The notes: generated by a model from the sequence alone, not told the origin. DNA of 64,000 nt from Nodosilinea sp. LEGE 06152 (GCF_015207525.1 NZ_JADEWR010000003.1:372255-436254); one strand, 5' to 3'; shown: positions 10,401 through 16,838, counted from the first letter of the stretch. Numbers and translations are program-made.

Positions 10401-10656
10401 CAAGTGTAGAGATCAAATCTCGTCCTGGTTTGTCGGCAAGGTAAAGGAAAACACCGCCCTCAACAAGCTGAAGCCAATGCTCAGCGAAGCCAAGACAGAC
10501 GTGACCAGCAAGCTGGCCAACCAACAGGTCGGCGAGTTCTTCGCGATCCGTGCTGGGGAGGTCACCAGCCTGAAGGCAAACCTGTCATTGATTCGGGCTG
10601 AACAGGTACCGCTGGAAATGGTGCAAGCCCTAGCAGCCAGTTCTGTAAATCAGTAG
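7471..10656 (+). CDS. AAA-type ATPase fused to a HerA-type ATPase (1061 aa)
   Basis: This protein carries two P-loop NTPase domains. The N-terminal AAA-type/STAND-like ATPase (about 60-400) has Walker A GESGAGKT (70-77), Walker B VVCLDQLED (around D260) and a sensor-like VIVVLSCLES strand. A middle region (about 430-590) is less clear. A Pro-rich linker (about 600-665) leads to a HerA/DUF87-like hexameric translocase domain with GGSGSGKT (678-685), the LLDRKGDLCSY strand and Walker B VVLFDEAD (D933, E934), followed by a LLATQSP motif. HerA ATPases move along or process DNA with nucleases. With the upstream nuclease and winged-helix-like genes it forms a self-contained operon. A likely role is sensing and translocating invading DNA; this is inference from architecture. 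Confidence 0.85.
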   Translation: MTTDPRFDAFCSHQGLDVFHAVTHQHQIWQPDLYDVDTIHPEARLAYEQLLNRADSSAASDSGRILLLLGESGAGKTHLMRFFRNQTHEQQKGFFSYMQMTSAVSNYARYVLRNTIDSFDKPYYEPFGPKTGLIEFSSALAESSGVVTPNELALLKEDDLSQEELIDLIYPIADRVIALPQFNGVDIDVIRALLYLQPGQPAISAKVLKLLRCEPLTPYDSRVLGGVVGRDHDDDPLRMLRSFALLIQAVTGGAFVVCLDQLEDIHSMDEAGQRFRRAVQTIVTLAEIPNVIVVLSCLESFYDLLKQHLPKSHLDRLELDPTPVSLSARRSEDEVRQILSRRLQNLYELAEISVNSEEALYPFPDSIAETLAGQTTRDVLEWCRRQREKSITTGQLPDIDITEPPPKIDPPPSPDYELSQHWNDHLAGSFEPPDDDRDLLHLIGNSIERCGQELGHGCHFTTQIDGEYMTADLHLEPNNSRESLRLGLCQKSSKGGALAKQIRELQQNAGDRIPVALRTTEFPSNPRTKIAQQIGEFLSQGGRRAQVADSDWRTMLAIQSFEQQYGDRPEYPAWLQAEKPLSQLPSLQRILDLANLKLTASSASSSQPQPTQPTPQPPATKPGDNAPKDAPKPIPALEAEPTLPEPASAIPLGQTRTTVPTPVDLPPEALVRHAAFLGGSGSGKTTLALTLIEQLLLRGVPAILLDRKGDLCSYANPEAWEQPTDNPRLMAYRQLLRDHIDVAVYTPGTLGDAGRPLSIAITPPGLGQLPSAERQQMANYCAAALGGIMGYKSAGLDKTRMAVLGQAIAVLSTLQTDNPLSIDRLISFIAEQDPLLVNAIGVLDPKHCKKLAEDLQTLSLMAGHLFNPQCEQLSTEQLLASSHPQKTRLSVINLGSLGDNASILFWVSQFLLNLNRYAQQHPSGQLQAVVLFDEADLYLPAQGKPSTKEPMESLLKRARSAGLGILLATQSPGDLDYKCRDQISSWFVGKVKENTALNKLKPMLSEAKTDVTSKLANQQVGEFFAIRAGEVTSLKANLSLIRAEQVPLEMVQALAASSVNQ

Positions 10657-10692
10657 ATAGCTTACCGACACGCGCTGCGATCCTGTAACCAG

Positions 10693-10714
10693 CTTTCGGG
10701 ATTGCTCCCGAAAG
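10693..10714 (+). terminator. Hairpin after the nuclease/HerA operon
   Basis: CTTTCGGG and CCCGAAAG form a perfect 8-bp stem around ATTGCT, 37 nt after the stop of the AAA/HerA gene. It has only a weak U-tract (GCTTTT, offset by about 8 nt), so it could be a modest intrinsic terminator. Confidence 0.45.
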
Positions 10715-10820
10715 AACTGTCTGCTTTTGCTTGTTCATCCCCATTATCGAGCACCTTTTTGAGCAGATTGCGGTAGGAAATTGGTAGGACGGTTTATTGA
10801 GAACCGCTATAATCGAGGGA

Positions 10821-10893
10821 CAGAAGGGATTAGAAGATTTTCTGAACTTCGTTCGGGACGAAGGGGCCGTGGGTTCGAATCCCGCCATCCCGA
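10821..10893 (+). pseudogene. tRNA-Pro(CGG) relic: intact 3' half, abnormal 5' half (left junction)
   Basis: The 3' half is canonical. The anticodon arm is CTTCG/CGAAG (10847-10863) around loop TTCGGGA, giving anticodon CGG. The T-arm is GTGGG-TTCGAAT-CCCGC (10869-10885), the acceptor strand CATCCCG ends at 10892, and the discriminator is A10893. The expected 5' half (starting CGGGATG, with a GG-containing D-loop) is absent. Upstream lies GGGAT at 10826-10830, which could pair with ATCCC, plus a 4-bp AGAA/TTCT stem with only 4 loop bases. That is not a functional D-arm. A TATAAT sits at 10809-10814, about where a tRNA promoter -10 would be. Confidence 0.6.
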
Positions 10894-10895
10894 TT
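10848..10895 (+). repeat. Left 48-bp direct repeat (attL-like) of the integrated element
   Basis: This segment, from within the anticodon stem through the end of a tRNA-Pro(CGG) plus ATT, is repeated base for base at 25068-25115 in the same orientation. Identity stops at 10847/25067 and 10896/25116. Repeats made of a tRNA 3' half flanking a tyrosine integrase gene are the classic attachment-site footprint. Confidence 0.9.
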
Positions 10896-10996
10896 ACGTT
10901 TCAGGCTCTCAAGGTTCTGAAGCGTGCCAAAAACGAATTACCGGGCTAACCATATAGGCTAGCCCGGCAGCTTTACAATAAGCATAAATACCTAGG

Positions 10997-11023
10997 GAAC
11001 GGCTAAAGTTACTTTAGCCGTTC
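10997..11023. terminator. 27-bp palindrome at the end of the leftmost element gene
   Basis: A perfect palindrome with 13-base arms and a single central base is built on CTAAAGTTACTTTAG (11003-11017), extended by GAACGG/CCGTTC. It contains the TAA stop of the minus-strand gene at 11014-11598. It can act as a transcript-end hairpin. It is also the most extended copy of the element's iterated palindrome. Confidence 0.6.
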
Positions 11024-11598
11024 AAAAGCTTTCGAGTGCTTTCGATGTCTTGAAAGATGCCCACATCATTGCCGCTTAAGCCGGTTTGATTAGTCACAAG
11101 GCTTGAAAGCTTATCTATGAGCAAGTTGATTCGATCGCTCTCTAACACCTGGTAATCAGGATCACTGGATAGTTCAAGTTCTTTTTGAGTTTCAATTGTT
11201 GGTAATGCCTTATCAAGCAAAAACATAGCGGCTTTGAGCTTGTCACTGTTTAGAGCGCTTTTAGAATTTAGAATTTGCTCAATAACATTCAAAGCGGTGT
11301 CTAGATTTTTATAGAGCCTATGCTTAGCGTTAGCTACTAACTCTTTCTGTATGTGAGCACAAAACGCTTGGCCCATAGGTGAATTGATAACCCTAGGGAT
11401 TTGCCTTCTATCAACATTCAAATATTCAGCGATTTTAGAAAATGAAAGCCCGTTCAAATGTGCCAAACAGATCTTAATACCTTCAGTTTCTAACATGCTG
11501 TAGAGAGGAAAATTCTCGACCATTGCATTATCAACATCAAACGTCTCTCTAAGAACTGAAGACATTTCCATTTTGGAAGCTTTTCTAGTATCTGGCAC
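11014..11598 (-). CDS. HTH-containing helical protein, possibly small-terminase-like
   Basis: The protein has 194 residues. Residues about 33-70 look like a helix-turn-helix (LNGLSFSKIAEYLNVDRRQIPRVIN). A long helical region follows (about 75-145), with ALNVIEQILNSKSALNSDKLKAAMFLLDKAL. An N-terminal HTH followed by an amphipathic oligomerisation helix is seen in small terminases of phages and satellites, but also in other regulators, so that reading is tentative. It is the last gene of the leftward block, and its stop lies inside the iterated palindrome. No large terminase accompanies it. Confidence 0.7.
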   Translation of the reverse strand: MPDTRKASKMEMSSVLRETFDVDNAMVENFPLYSMLETEGIKICLAHLNGLSFSKIAEYLNVDRRQIPRVINSPMGQAFCAHIQKELVANAKHRLYKNLDTALNVIEQILNSKSALNSDKLKAAMFLLDKALPTIETQKELELSSDPDYQVLESDRINLLIDKLSSLVTNQTGLSGNDVGIFQDIESTRKLLNG

Positions 11599-11695
11599 GG
11601 CTTGAAAACCTCATTACTAAATTAACTTTATTTGATAGGGTATAATGTTAATAGTTTGAAATCCTATTTCTAACGGTTAAACCTCAGTATTGAAA

Positions 11696-11729
11696 ACCGC
11701 TCTAAAGTGATTAAAAGCTTAAGAGCGGT
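11696..11729. terminator. Bidirectional intrinsic terminator
   Basis: ACCGCTCT (11696-11703) and AGAGCGGT (11722-11729) form an 8-bp stem with T-runs on both outer sides. It lies just beyond the stop of the minus-strand gene at 11760-12260 and upstream of the 11014-11598 gene. It should end the upstream leftward transcript, so the last gene probably has its own promoter near 11600-11660, where a TATAAT-containing dyad-like stretch is visible. Confidence 0.65.
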
Positions 11730-11759
11730 TTTTTATTGCCTTGGAATGCTAAAGCAACT

Positions 11760-12260
11760 TTAGCGGCTTTGCTGTACTCTTTCCGCTTTTACTTCTAGTG
11801 CTGCTTCCAAGAGAGCATCTAAAATAAATTTTTCATGTTCACGCTCTTTCCGTTCTTTAATTTTTTCTAAGGCTTGCAATTCTTCAGGCGTAAACTCGTA
11901 ACCATCGTTTTCAAGCGGCTCTAAATCCTCCATTTGCTCTACAGGTTTTAGAAACCCGTTTGGCTCTCTTTCAAACTTTTCTAGATCTGAGAGGTATCGA
12001 TCGTGGCTATATCTGCCCATACTCATCCTGTAAAGTTGATAACCTAGCGGTGTAGTTTGTTTACGCATGATAGAGCAAGGAATGAGCTTGAAGACTTTGA
12101 AGGCGTATCCTGGGGTCACTTCTACCATGTAGAACGTTTGATCGATTTCTTCAATCAGATCAAAATTAAAACAATACTTCTCAAGCTCTACACCATTTGG
12201 TAATGGTGGATAGATGACATCATAGCGATCGTTATTGCCACTTTCAAAATAGTTAGCCAT
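11760..12260 (-). CDS. Hypothetical element protein, 166 aa
   Basis: I do not recognise this soluble protein. It has an aromatic N-terminal half (Tyr/Phe-rich, residues 1-90) and an acidic, strongly helical C-terminal half ending in a charged Glu/Lys/Arg segment. No signal peptide or membrane segment is seen. It lies in the leftward block after the 78-aa gene. Its TAA stop is embedded in a copy of the iterated palindrome (CTAAAGCAACTTTAG, 11749-11763). Its base composition matches the element rather than the host backbone. Confidence 0.65.
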   Translation of the reverse strand: MANYFESGNNDRYDVIYPPLPNGVELEKYCFNFDLIEEIDQTFYMVEVTPGYAFKVFKLIPCSIMRKQTTPLGYQLYRMSMGRYSHDRYLSDLEKFEREPNGFLKPVEQMEDLEPLENDGYEFTPEELQALEKIKERKEREHEKFILDALLEAALEVKAERVQQSR

Positions 12261-12319
12261 TTGAAATTCTCAAAATTTTTCTAACGGTTCTGTCACCTCA
12301 GTAAAATCACACAACGGCT

Positions 12320-12556
12320 TTACAGCCCTGATTGTTCAATAAGGCTTTCAAACGTTTGAGATTCGCCTTCATTACTGGCAACATCAAAAACCGCTGTACC
12401 TTTCCTTAGCCCGTTCATAAAATTATCTTCAGTAACAATTTCCTCAAAAGTCGGTAGACGATCGCTAGGGTCAGGGCTTTTACGGTCAAGATTTTGAATC
12501 GCTTTCGAGATTGTATTGATTTGGTCTTGCAAAGCTTGATATTGCTTGGTATCCAT
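12320..12556 (-). CDS. Small hypothetical element protein, 78 aa
   Basis: This is a short acidic protein with an N-terminal helix (QYQALQDQINTISKAIQNL) that could form a coiled coil, then a Pro/Asp-rich stretch. No family is recognised. It lies 57 nt downstream of the coiled-coil gene at 12614-13156 and 59 nt upstream of the 166-aa gene, in the same direction, consistent with one leftward operon. Confidence 0.6.
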   Translation of the reverse strand: MDTKQYQALQDQINTISKAIQNLDRKSPDPSDRLPTFEEIVTEDNFMNGLRKGTAVFDVASNEGESQTFESLIEQSGL

Positions 12557-12613
12557 TTTTAGTACCTTTGAAGGGTTGAACTGTTGAAGCCGATTGGGGT
12601 TGCTAAAGTTGCT

Positions 12614-13156
12614 TTAACGCCGCTCTTGATGGAAGAAAACCTGTGGAATGTTTTCGAGCGTTTTCAAGCTGATTAGGGGTATTTCTTCAGCCCCTAAAAA
12701 TTCATTAGAAATCGGGTAGATACTGCCAAAATTGGAATCCCTAACAGTCGCTATAGAGCCGCTTAACTGTCGATCGAGACTATTAAGCTGCTTTGAAGCG
12801 CTTATCAATTGCTCTCTAGCGTCGTTGTATTGGCTTGTCAGATCTTGCAAACGGCTTTCAGCACTTTGAAGCGTCATAAGCGCTTTATCACGTTTTTCAA
12901 GTTTCTCAAATTCATCAACCTTGGCTTGAACAATAGGCAACTGAGCTTGATAGTAATCTAAGGCGCTTTTAAGTGTTGAAAGTTCAACGGGGATATTCTC
13001 ACTTTGAATCAAAGCGTAATTCCCAGAAATCTCATAATTTTTCAAGCGGCTTTGAAGGCTTGAAATTTTTTCTTGAGTTTCTGCGATCGTGCTTTGAAGA
13101 CTCTCTAAAGTAGCTTTAGGCGATGAATCGATTGCTATTTTTTCAACGGTTTGCAT
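12614..13156 (-). CDS. Coiled-coil protein, first gene of the leftward block
   Basis: The protein has 180 residues. Residues about 15-135 are heptad-rich, with TLESLQSTIAETQEKISSLQ and long runs of Gln, Glu, Lys and Leu, so it is predicted to be an extended coiled coil. A globular tail follows (about 140-180). Its stop codon overlaps a palindrome variant (CTAAAGTTGCTTTAA, 12603-12617). A full palindrome at 13105-13119 is translated near the N-terminus as KATLES. Its promoter should lie in the dyad-containing stretch 13180-13220. Function unknown. Confidence 0.68.
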   Translation of the reverse strand: MQTVEKIAIDSSPKATLESLQSTIAETQEKISSLQSRLKNYEISGNYALIQSENIPVELSTLKSALDYYQAQLPIVQAKVDEFEKLEKRDKALMTLQSAESRLQDLTSQYNDAREQLISASKQLNSLDRQLSGSIATVRDSNFGSIYPISNEFLGAEEIPLISLKTLENIPQVFFHQERR

Positions 13157-13179
13157 TGGCTTGAAATCCTTATTTCTAA

Positions 13180-13215
13180 TGGTATAATAGAGGGTTATAC
13201 ATTATTAATTATACC
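13180..13215 (-). promoter_or_regulatory. Dyad with TATAAT boxes upstream of the leftward block
   Basis: GGTATAAT near 13180 and ATTATACC near 13208 are inverted repeats separated by about 20 bases. They lie 25-60 nt upstream of the ATG at 13156 on the minus strand. Each arm contains a possible -10 box, so promoter and operator probably overlap. A similar GGTATAAT-containing stretch lies before the 11014-11598 gene. Confidence 0.45.
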
Positions 13216-13290
13216 ATTTGTATAAGTGGGTTTTGAATGCTTGAAAGCAGCTAGAAAGCAGCTAGAAATTTTCAAGCCGTTGCTATGCCT

Positions 13291-13335
13291 AAAAACGCTT
13301 TTTGAGCCACTTTCCAGCGCCTAAAAAGCGTTTTT
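13291..13335. terminator. 13-bp perfect hairpin in the divergent region
   Basis: AAAAACGCTTTTT (13291-13303) and AAAAAGCGTTTTT (13323-13335) are exact inverted repeats around a 19-base loop. The A/T-flanked stem reads as an intrinsic terminator in both directions. No known gene ends here, so it may instead be a replication or insulation element between the two divergent blocks. Confidence 0.5.
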
Positions 13336-13401
13336 ATTGGCTTTTAATTTAACAATAAAACGCCTAAAAGTAGCCTACAAATACCAAAAAATGTCTAAAA
13401 T

Positions 13402-13461
13402 TAGGCATTTTATAGACATCTGTGTAGGCATTTTTAGGCAATTTTAGGCACTTTTTAGGCA
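13402..13461 (+). repeat. TAGGCA iterons
   Basis: TAGGCA occurs at 13402, 13425, 13435, 13445 and 13456. The last four are spaced 10-11 bp, so they lie on one helical face, each followed by an A/T run. Inverted copies (GCCTA) occur just upstream. This iteron pattern fits binding of a replication initiator or excisionase-type protein. Confidence 0.6.
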
Positions 13462-13516
13462 TTTTTAACAACTTTAGCGCGATTATTAGACGCTAGAATG
13501 CGGCTTTCAGGGCTAT

Positions 13517-13546
13517 TGAATCTAATTGAATCCAATTGAATCTAAT
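13517..13546 (+). repeat. Three tandem 10-bp repeats (TGAATCTAAT)
   Basis: TGAATCTAAT, TGAATCCAAT and TGAATCTAAT are adjacent, with one mismatch in the middle copy. A partial fourth (TGATAATTTT) and a nearby TGAATCTC follow. The 10-bp helical period suggests cooperative protein binding. Confidence 0.6.
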
Positions 13547-13651
13547 TGATAATTTTTGAATCTCTGAAAATGGCTTCTTAGCAACTGGAAAGCTACTTTT
13601 TAGGCATTTATTAACAAATAAAAATCCTATTTTATCAGCTTTAACTATATA

Positions 13652-13683
13652 AATTGACACTCAAAATAGAGTCAATTTATAAT
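13652..13683 (+). promoter_or_regulatory. Sigma70-type promoter with overlapping operator
   Basis: TTGACA (13654-13659) and TATAAT (13678-13683) match consensus boxes with an 18-bp spacer. The inverted pair AATTGAC (13652-13658) and GTCAATT (13671-13677) overlaps the -35 box and spacer, so a bound repressor would block transcription. The ribosome site AAGGAG (13701-13706) and GTG start at 13714 follow. Confidence 0.75.
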
Positions 13684-13713
13684 GGTTGATAACAGCGTTA
13701 AAGGAGTTTTCAA

Positions 13714-14028
13714 GTGTCAAATGAAGGGTTCAAATTAAAACCCAATGATGCATTTATAACCGCTAGAGATTTCTACATAGAAATTTCTGGCATCCATCAA
13801 ATTGTGACCCATCGAGAAAAGCCAGTAACACGCTCTACCTTCTATACCTGGCTTGATGCCTTAAAGATTAAACGGTGGCCTACAGGGCAACGTGGAAGCT
13901 ATAGAGGGTATGAATTTAATCAAGTTGTCCGGTTCTTAGAATCGATGCTTAGAAACGGATCTATCAAAAAGTCAGTTCAACACGTTCAAGAATTAATTGA
14001 ATCAGGAGAGTTGACAGACAAAGGTTAA
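13714..14028 (+). CDS. Small HTH-like DNA-binding protein
   Basis: The protein has 104 residues and starts at GTG, fixed by AAGGAG seven nt upstream. The central part (about 35-75: STFYTWLDALKIKRW, then GSYRGYEFNQVVRFL) looks like a MerR/excisionase-type winged helix-turn-helix that picks a tyrosine/arginine wing. It is the first gene of the rightward block behind a consensus promoter with an operator, so it is probably a regulator or directionality factor. The role is inferred from position and fold pattern. Confidence 0.7.
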   Translation: MSNEGFKLKPNDAFITARDFYIEISGIHQIVTHREKPVTRSTFYTWLDALKIKRWPTGQRGSYRGYEFNQVVRFLESMLRNGSIKKSVQHVQELIESGELTDKG

Positions 14029-14079
14029 TGTGATAGCCGATTTCAAGCAATTTCAAACCCTTAGAAAGGATTAAAAACA

Positions 14080-14502
14080 ATGGTTGACCTTAACGATCGC
14101 AGTTCTGAAAAGAAAACCCGTTCTACCTCTAAAGCCGTTAATAGTGAAATGACTAAAGTTACTTTAGAAGGCATTCAGCCGTTTCTAAAACAGCTTCAAA
14201 ACGGCTCGGAACAAGTAAACAGCGAAATTGTTCAAGCCCTTAAAACTCACTTACAAGATCGTGAACTGTTTTACAGTGATTTTGATCGTGAAGTTTTACA
14301 GCCACTTTTGAGCGGGCAAGTCGATCGCAAAATGCTTTCAAATGTTTTGAGCAAATATCAAATTTCACAAGGGGAGGGTAAGGACGATCAATTTTTTCTC
14401 ATTGAATGCCGATCGCTCTTGGGAGAATATATCGATTCTGACAATGATATCGAACAGCTTTCTATGGTGGGTAATCGTCTTATTGGTGCTGTAGATGAAT
14501 AA
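14080..14502 (+). CDS. Hypothetical element protein, 140 aa
   Basis: This is a soluble, acidic, helical protein without recognised motifs. Residues about 23-31 (MTKVTLEGI) are encoded by an in-frame copy of the iterated palindrome (14153-14167). It starts at ATG after AGAAAGGA and its end overlaps the next small ORF by 8 nt, so it is translationally coupled to it. It is second in the rightward operon. Confidence 0.65.
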   Translation: MVDLNDRSSEKKTRSTSKAVNSEMTKVTLEGIQPFLKQLQNGSEQVNSEIVQALKTHLQDRELFYSDFDREVLQPLLSGQVDRKMLSNVLSKYQISQGEGKDDQFFLIECRSLLGEYIDSDNDIEQLSMVGNRLIGAVDE

Positions 14503-14617
14503 GAAATGGTTATACACTTATTGGCTTTGTTCATTGCTTATCGTCACATCTGGCATTACCTACATAATTGCAAAACCTCAAGCGATCGAAAGCAGTTCAA
14601 GAATTGAAAGGAGTTAA
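14495..14617 (+). CDS. 40-aa single-pass membrane peptide
   Basis: This small ORF overlaps the end of the 140-aa gene. The peptide begins MNKKWLYTYW and contains one hydrophobic span, about residues 7-25 (YTYWLCSLLIVTSGITYII), with positive residues on the N-terminal side. The next gene starts six nt after its stop, and its final codons supply that gene's ribosome site (AAAGGAG). The tight packing argues that it is translated. No homologue is known to me. Confidence 0.55.
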   Translation: MNKKWLYTYWLCSLLIVTSGITYIIAKPQAIESSSRIERS

Positions 14618-14622
14618 ACGTT

Positions 14623-15117
14623 ATGGCCAGTCAAATTCCGATGGAACAATTTAGATCACCTGCGGGTAAAGGCTGGCCATATCTACCCGCTTGTGAGCAG
14701 CTTTCAAGTCATGTTAGCGCTGATAGCAATCAAATCATTACTAGCGTTTACGGGCTTGAAATGTACTCAGAAACAGGCGATCGGATACCTGATAACTATT
14801 CGTCAACGCTTGAAAGCTATGGACTCTGTAAAACCGATGGAGTTCATATCGCGGCTGATCAGCTATTTAGCAGAGATGCGCCTGATAGAGAAGTAATGGG
14901 AACGGCTGATGAAACTACCAAACCCATTGAAAGACCTAGACTGCCTGAAAGCTTTCTAACTGAGCAAACCACTAAAGCTACTTTAGAGAGTACAAATCAC
15001 GGTTTCATTTTTTACGGCTCTCTAACTCTTGCCATAATTTCAACGCTTGTCACGTTAATTTTAATTGGGAGAAAGTTTCATGTTTTCGACAAAATCCAAA
15101 ACATTATCGAAGATTGA
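14623..15117 (+). CDS. C-terminally anchored membrane protein, 164 aa
   Basis: A mostly soluble N-terminal region (1-125) contains two Cys residues (C24, C69) that could pair. One membrane segment near the C-terminus (about 129-150) is followed by a short charged tail. A palindrome copy (14972-14986) is translated as TKATLE just before the membrane segment. AAAGGAG precedes the ATG. It overlaps the next gene by about 38 nt. No family is recognised; the topology suggests a tail-anchored surface or channel-associated protein. Confidence 0.65.
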   Translation: MASQIPMEQFRSPAGKGWPYLPACEQLSSHVSADSNQIITSVYGLEMYSETGDRIPDNYSSTLESYGLCKTDGVHIAADQLFSRDAPDREVMGTADETTKPIERPRLPESFLTEQTTKATLESTNHGFIFYGSLTLAIISTLVTLILIGRKFHVFDKIQNIIED

Positions 15118-15547
15118 GCCATATCATTACGGCTTAATCGGTCTAGCGCTTATGGGTACATTTATTGCTGTTTATGCGATTGTAAATCCAAATATTGATG
15201 CGCGTGAAACCTCTGAAATGATTAAAGAACAGAGAACCGCTAGCGATCGCGAAGTATTGCTCAAGCAGGTAACAAACCAATCTATAGCCGATCAAGCCCC
15301 TATAGCCTTAGAACGCTTTGAACGGGGTTGTCTGTTGGTAGCTGACAGACAGACTAATAGGTATGTAGCACTTGCTAACGGTAGCGTAAGCGACCCTGTA
15401 ACGGGTTTAACACTTATAGATGGTTCAGCAGTTTGTGACGTTTACGGCATGACAGGGATTGTTACAGGCGGAGTAGTGGCTGAAACTGCTTTCAACCCTG
15501 AAGGGTTTAAGAGCCACCCTGATTACAACAAAATTATGGGGCTATAG
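15080..15547 (+). CDS. N-terminally anchored membrane protein, 155 aa
   Basis: I prefer the ATG at 15080 because GGAGAAAG lies just upstream; a TTG 15 nt earlier is in frame. One membrane segment (about 17-36) is followed by a charged helix and a compact C-terminal domain with two Cys residues in CLLVADRQ and CDVYGM, and a hydrophobic Gly/Val-rich stretch. The start overlaps the preceding gene. Function unknown; it is part of the membrane-protein run 14495-17437. Confidence 0.65.
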   Translation: MFSTKSKTLSKIEPYHYGLIGLALMGTFIAVYAIVNPNIDARETSEMIKEQRTASDREVLLKQVTNQSIADQAPIALERFERGCLLVADRQTNRYVALANGSVSDPVTGLTLIDGSAVCDVYGMTGIVTGGVVAETAFNPEGFKSHPDYNKIMGL

Positions 15548-15551
15548 GATC

Positions 15552-16202
15552 ATGGAAAAGCTTTTTAAGTTTGTCAAAATTTTCATTCTTGTTCCGCTTC
15601 TAATAGCGGTTATTTTTGCCGCTCTTTATTGGAACATTGCGATCGTCATCCCAACCTGGCTTAAAAGCCAATTGCCAGCGCTTACACCCGGTTTGCTTTT
15701 TGTTCTCTTTTTACTCATCGTTGAAACAATTTTTCTCTATGTTCAATGGCTAGAAAACCAACCCACACTTGCCAGTCGTGGGCATGAATCGATGGTTGAA
15801 AATCTCGATAAGATGAACCGTTGTAGAAAGGGAATTTATAGGACTAGCGATCTTGATCGAGATATCAAGCAAGAAAGTAAGGTAGATACCCGTATTCTGC
15901 TAAAACACCGCTATCGAGCGGCTTGGGCTTTTTTAGTTGATATGCTCTTTGCCATTTTCTGTACTTTTCCGCCGCTCAATACGTCTTGGAACCTTTTCCT
16001 AACTGCAATGAGTCCACGCGATATCAACTTTATGAATCTGCTTGGAATCGTCCTAACCACTTACGGTATTCCTTGGTGTGTTAAAGCTATCTTTCACTGT
16101 TTAGATGAAAACAGTTTTACAGGGCTAAGGGCTGAAATGTTGGATACGGGTTTACCCGAAGATTTCAACCTTTACATGAAGAACAAGGTTGGTCAGGACT
16201 AA
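15552..16202 (+). CDS. Multi-pass membrane protein, 216 aa
   Basis: Four to five hydrophobic segments are visible, at about 8-30, 42-65, 123-145, 155-172 and possibly 175-190. They are separated by a charged cytoplasmic-like stretch (about 75-118, rich in Arg, Lys and Asp). It starts with ATG four nt after the previous stop. Its stop codon TAA is the first part of a palindrome copy (16199-16213). No transporter or conjugation family is recognised. Confidence 0.68.
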   Translation: MEKLFKFVKIFILVPLLIAVIFAALYWNIAIVIPTWLKSQLPALTPGLLFVLFLLIVETIFLYVQWLENQPTLASRGHESMVENLDKMNRCRKGIYRTSDLDRDIKQESKVDTRILLKHRYRAAWAFLVDMLFAIFCTFPPLNTSWNLFLTAMSPRDINFMNLLGIVLTTYGIPWCVKAIFHCLDENSFTGLRAEMLDTGLPEDFNLYMKNKVGQD

Positions 16203-16226
16203 AGTAACTTTAGAAGGGATAAAAGC

Positions 16227-16820
16227 ATGTTGACTATTGAAAGCCACTTGAGAAAAATTAGAGCCAATGAAATCGTCTTCAAAACCCCTTATAGCGCTTT
16301 CTTTATTGGGGGAATATTGCTAGCCATTGCAGCCGTTAACCTTGCTGGACTCCCTAAAAGCGTTGGGTTAGTTGTCATCCTTTTAAGTGGTTTGTTTATG
16401 CACCTGCAATATAAGGCTGATAGGTTAGCTTTATCAAATCACGTTCACGGTGGCCATGAGGTTGAATACTCTGAACATGAAGAAAACCTTATCAAAGCTT
16501 TAGGATGCGATATCGCTACTACACCGCTTTACAGCTTTTTTGGGATCAGTGAAGATCCTAGGTTTACCCATCAGAACGATTTTACAACCCCTGCAAAACT
16601 TGAAGACATTGAACACGCTAAAGAGCAGCTTTTGAAGATTGTAAGCAAACATGGGTTTATAACCTTTCAAGAGTTGCAACAGAATAAACGGTGGGTACGG
16701 TCTAATCAGGAGAAAGGCGTTTTACTTGATCAATCAACTAAAAGTATCAAGGGGTTTGTAAAGAGTCATTGTTCATCACAAATCGAGATAAGAGCAAACG
16801 GGTTAGCTTGGAACTCTTAA
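16227..16820 (+). CDS. Membrane protein with soluble C-terminal domain, 197 aa
   Basis: Two adjacent membrane segments (about 24-40 and 44-61) lead into a soluble region of about 135 residues rich in His, Lys and Glu. The ATG lies 13 nt after a palindrome copy that overlaps the previous stop. An intrinsic terminator follows at 16839-16867, so this gene may end the first rightward transcript. No family is recognised. Confidence 0.65.
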   Translation: MLTIESHLRKIRANEIVFKTPYSAFFIGGILLAIAAVNLAGLPKSVGLVVILLSGLFMHLQYKADRLALSNHVHGGHEVEYSEHEENLIKALGCDIATTPLYSFFGISEDPRFTHQNDFTTPAKLEDIEHAKEQLLKIVSKHGFITFQELQQNKRWVRSNQEKGVLLDQSTKSIKGFVKSHCSSQIEIRANGLAWNS

Positions 16821-16838
16821 GCCGTTATGAACCCTTAG

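Noticed and set aside
10562..10888. Minus-strand ORF of 108 aa starting MAGFEPTAPSSRTK
   Set aside because: It is the antisense of the tRNA-Pro relic and of the AAA/HerA gene end; this start sequence is a common artefact opposite tRNA genes.
13402..13546. CRISPR array from the regularly spaced short repeats
   Set aside because: The repeat units are 6-10 bp with no spacer-sized unique segments, and no cas genes are present; they are iterons.
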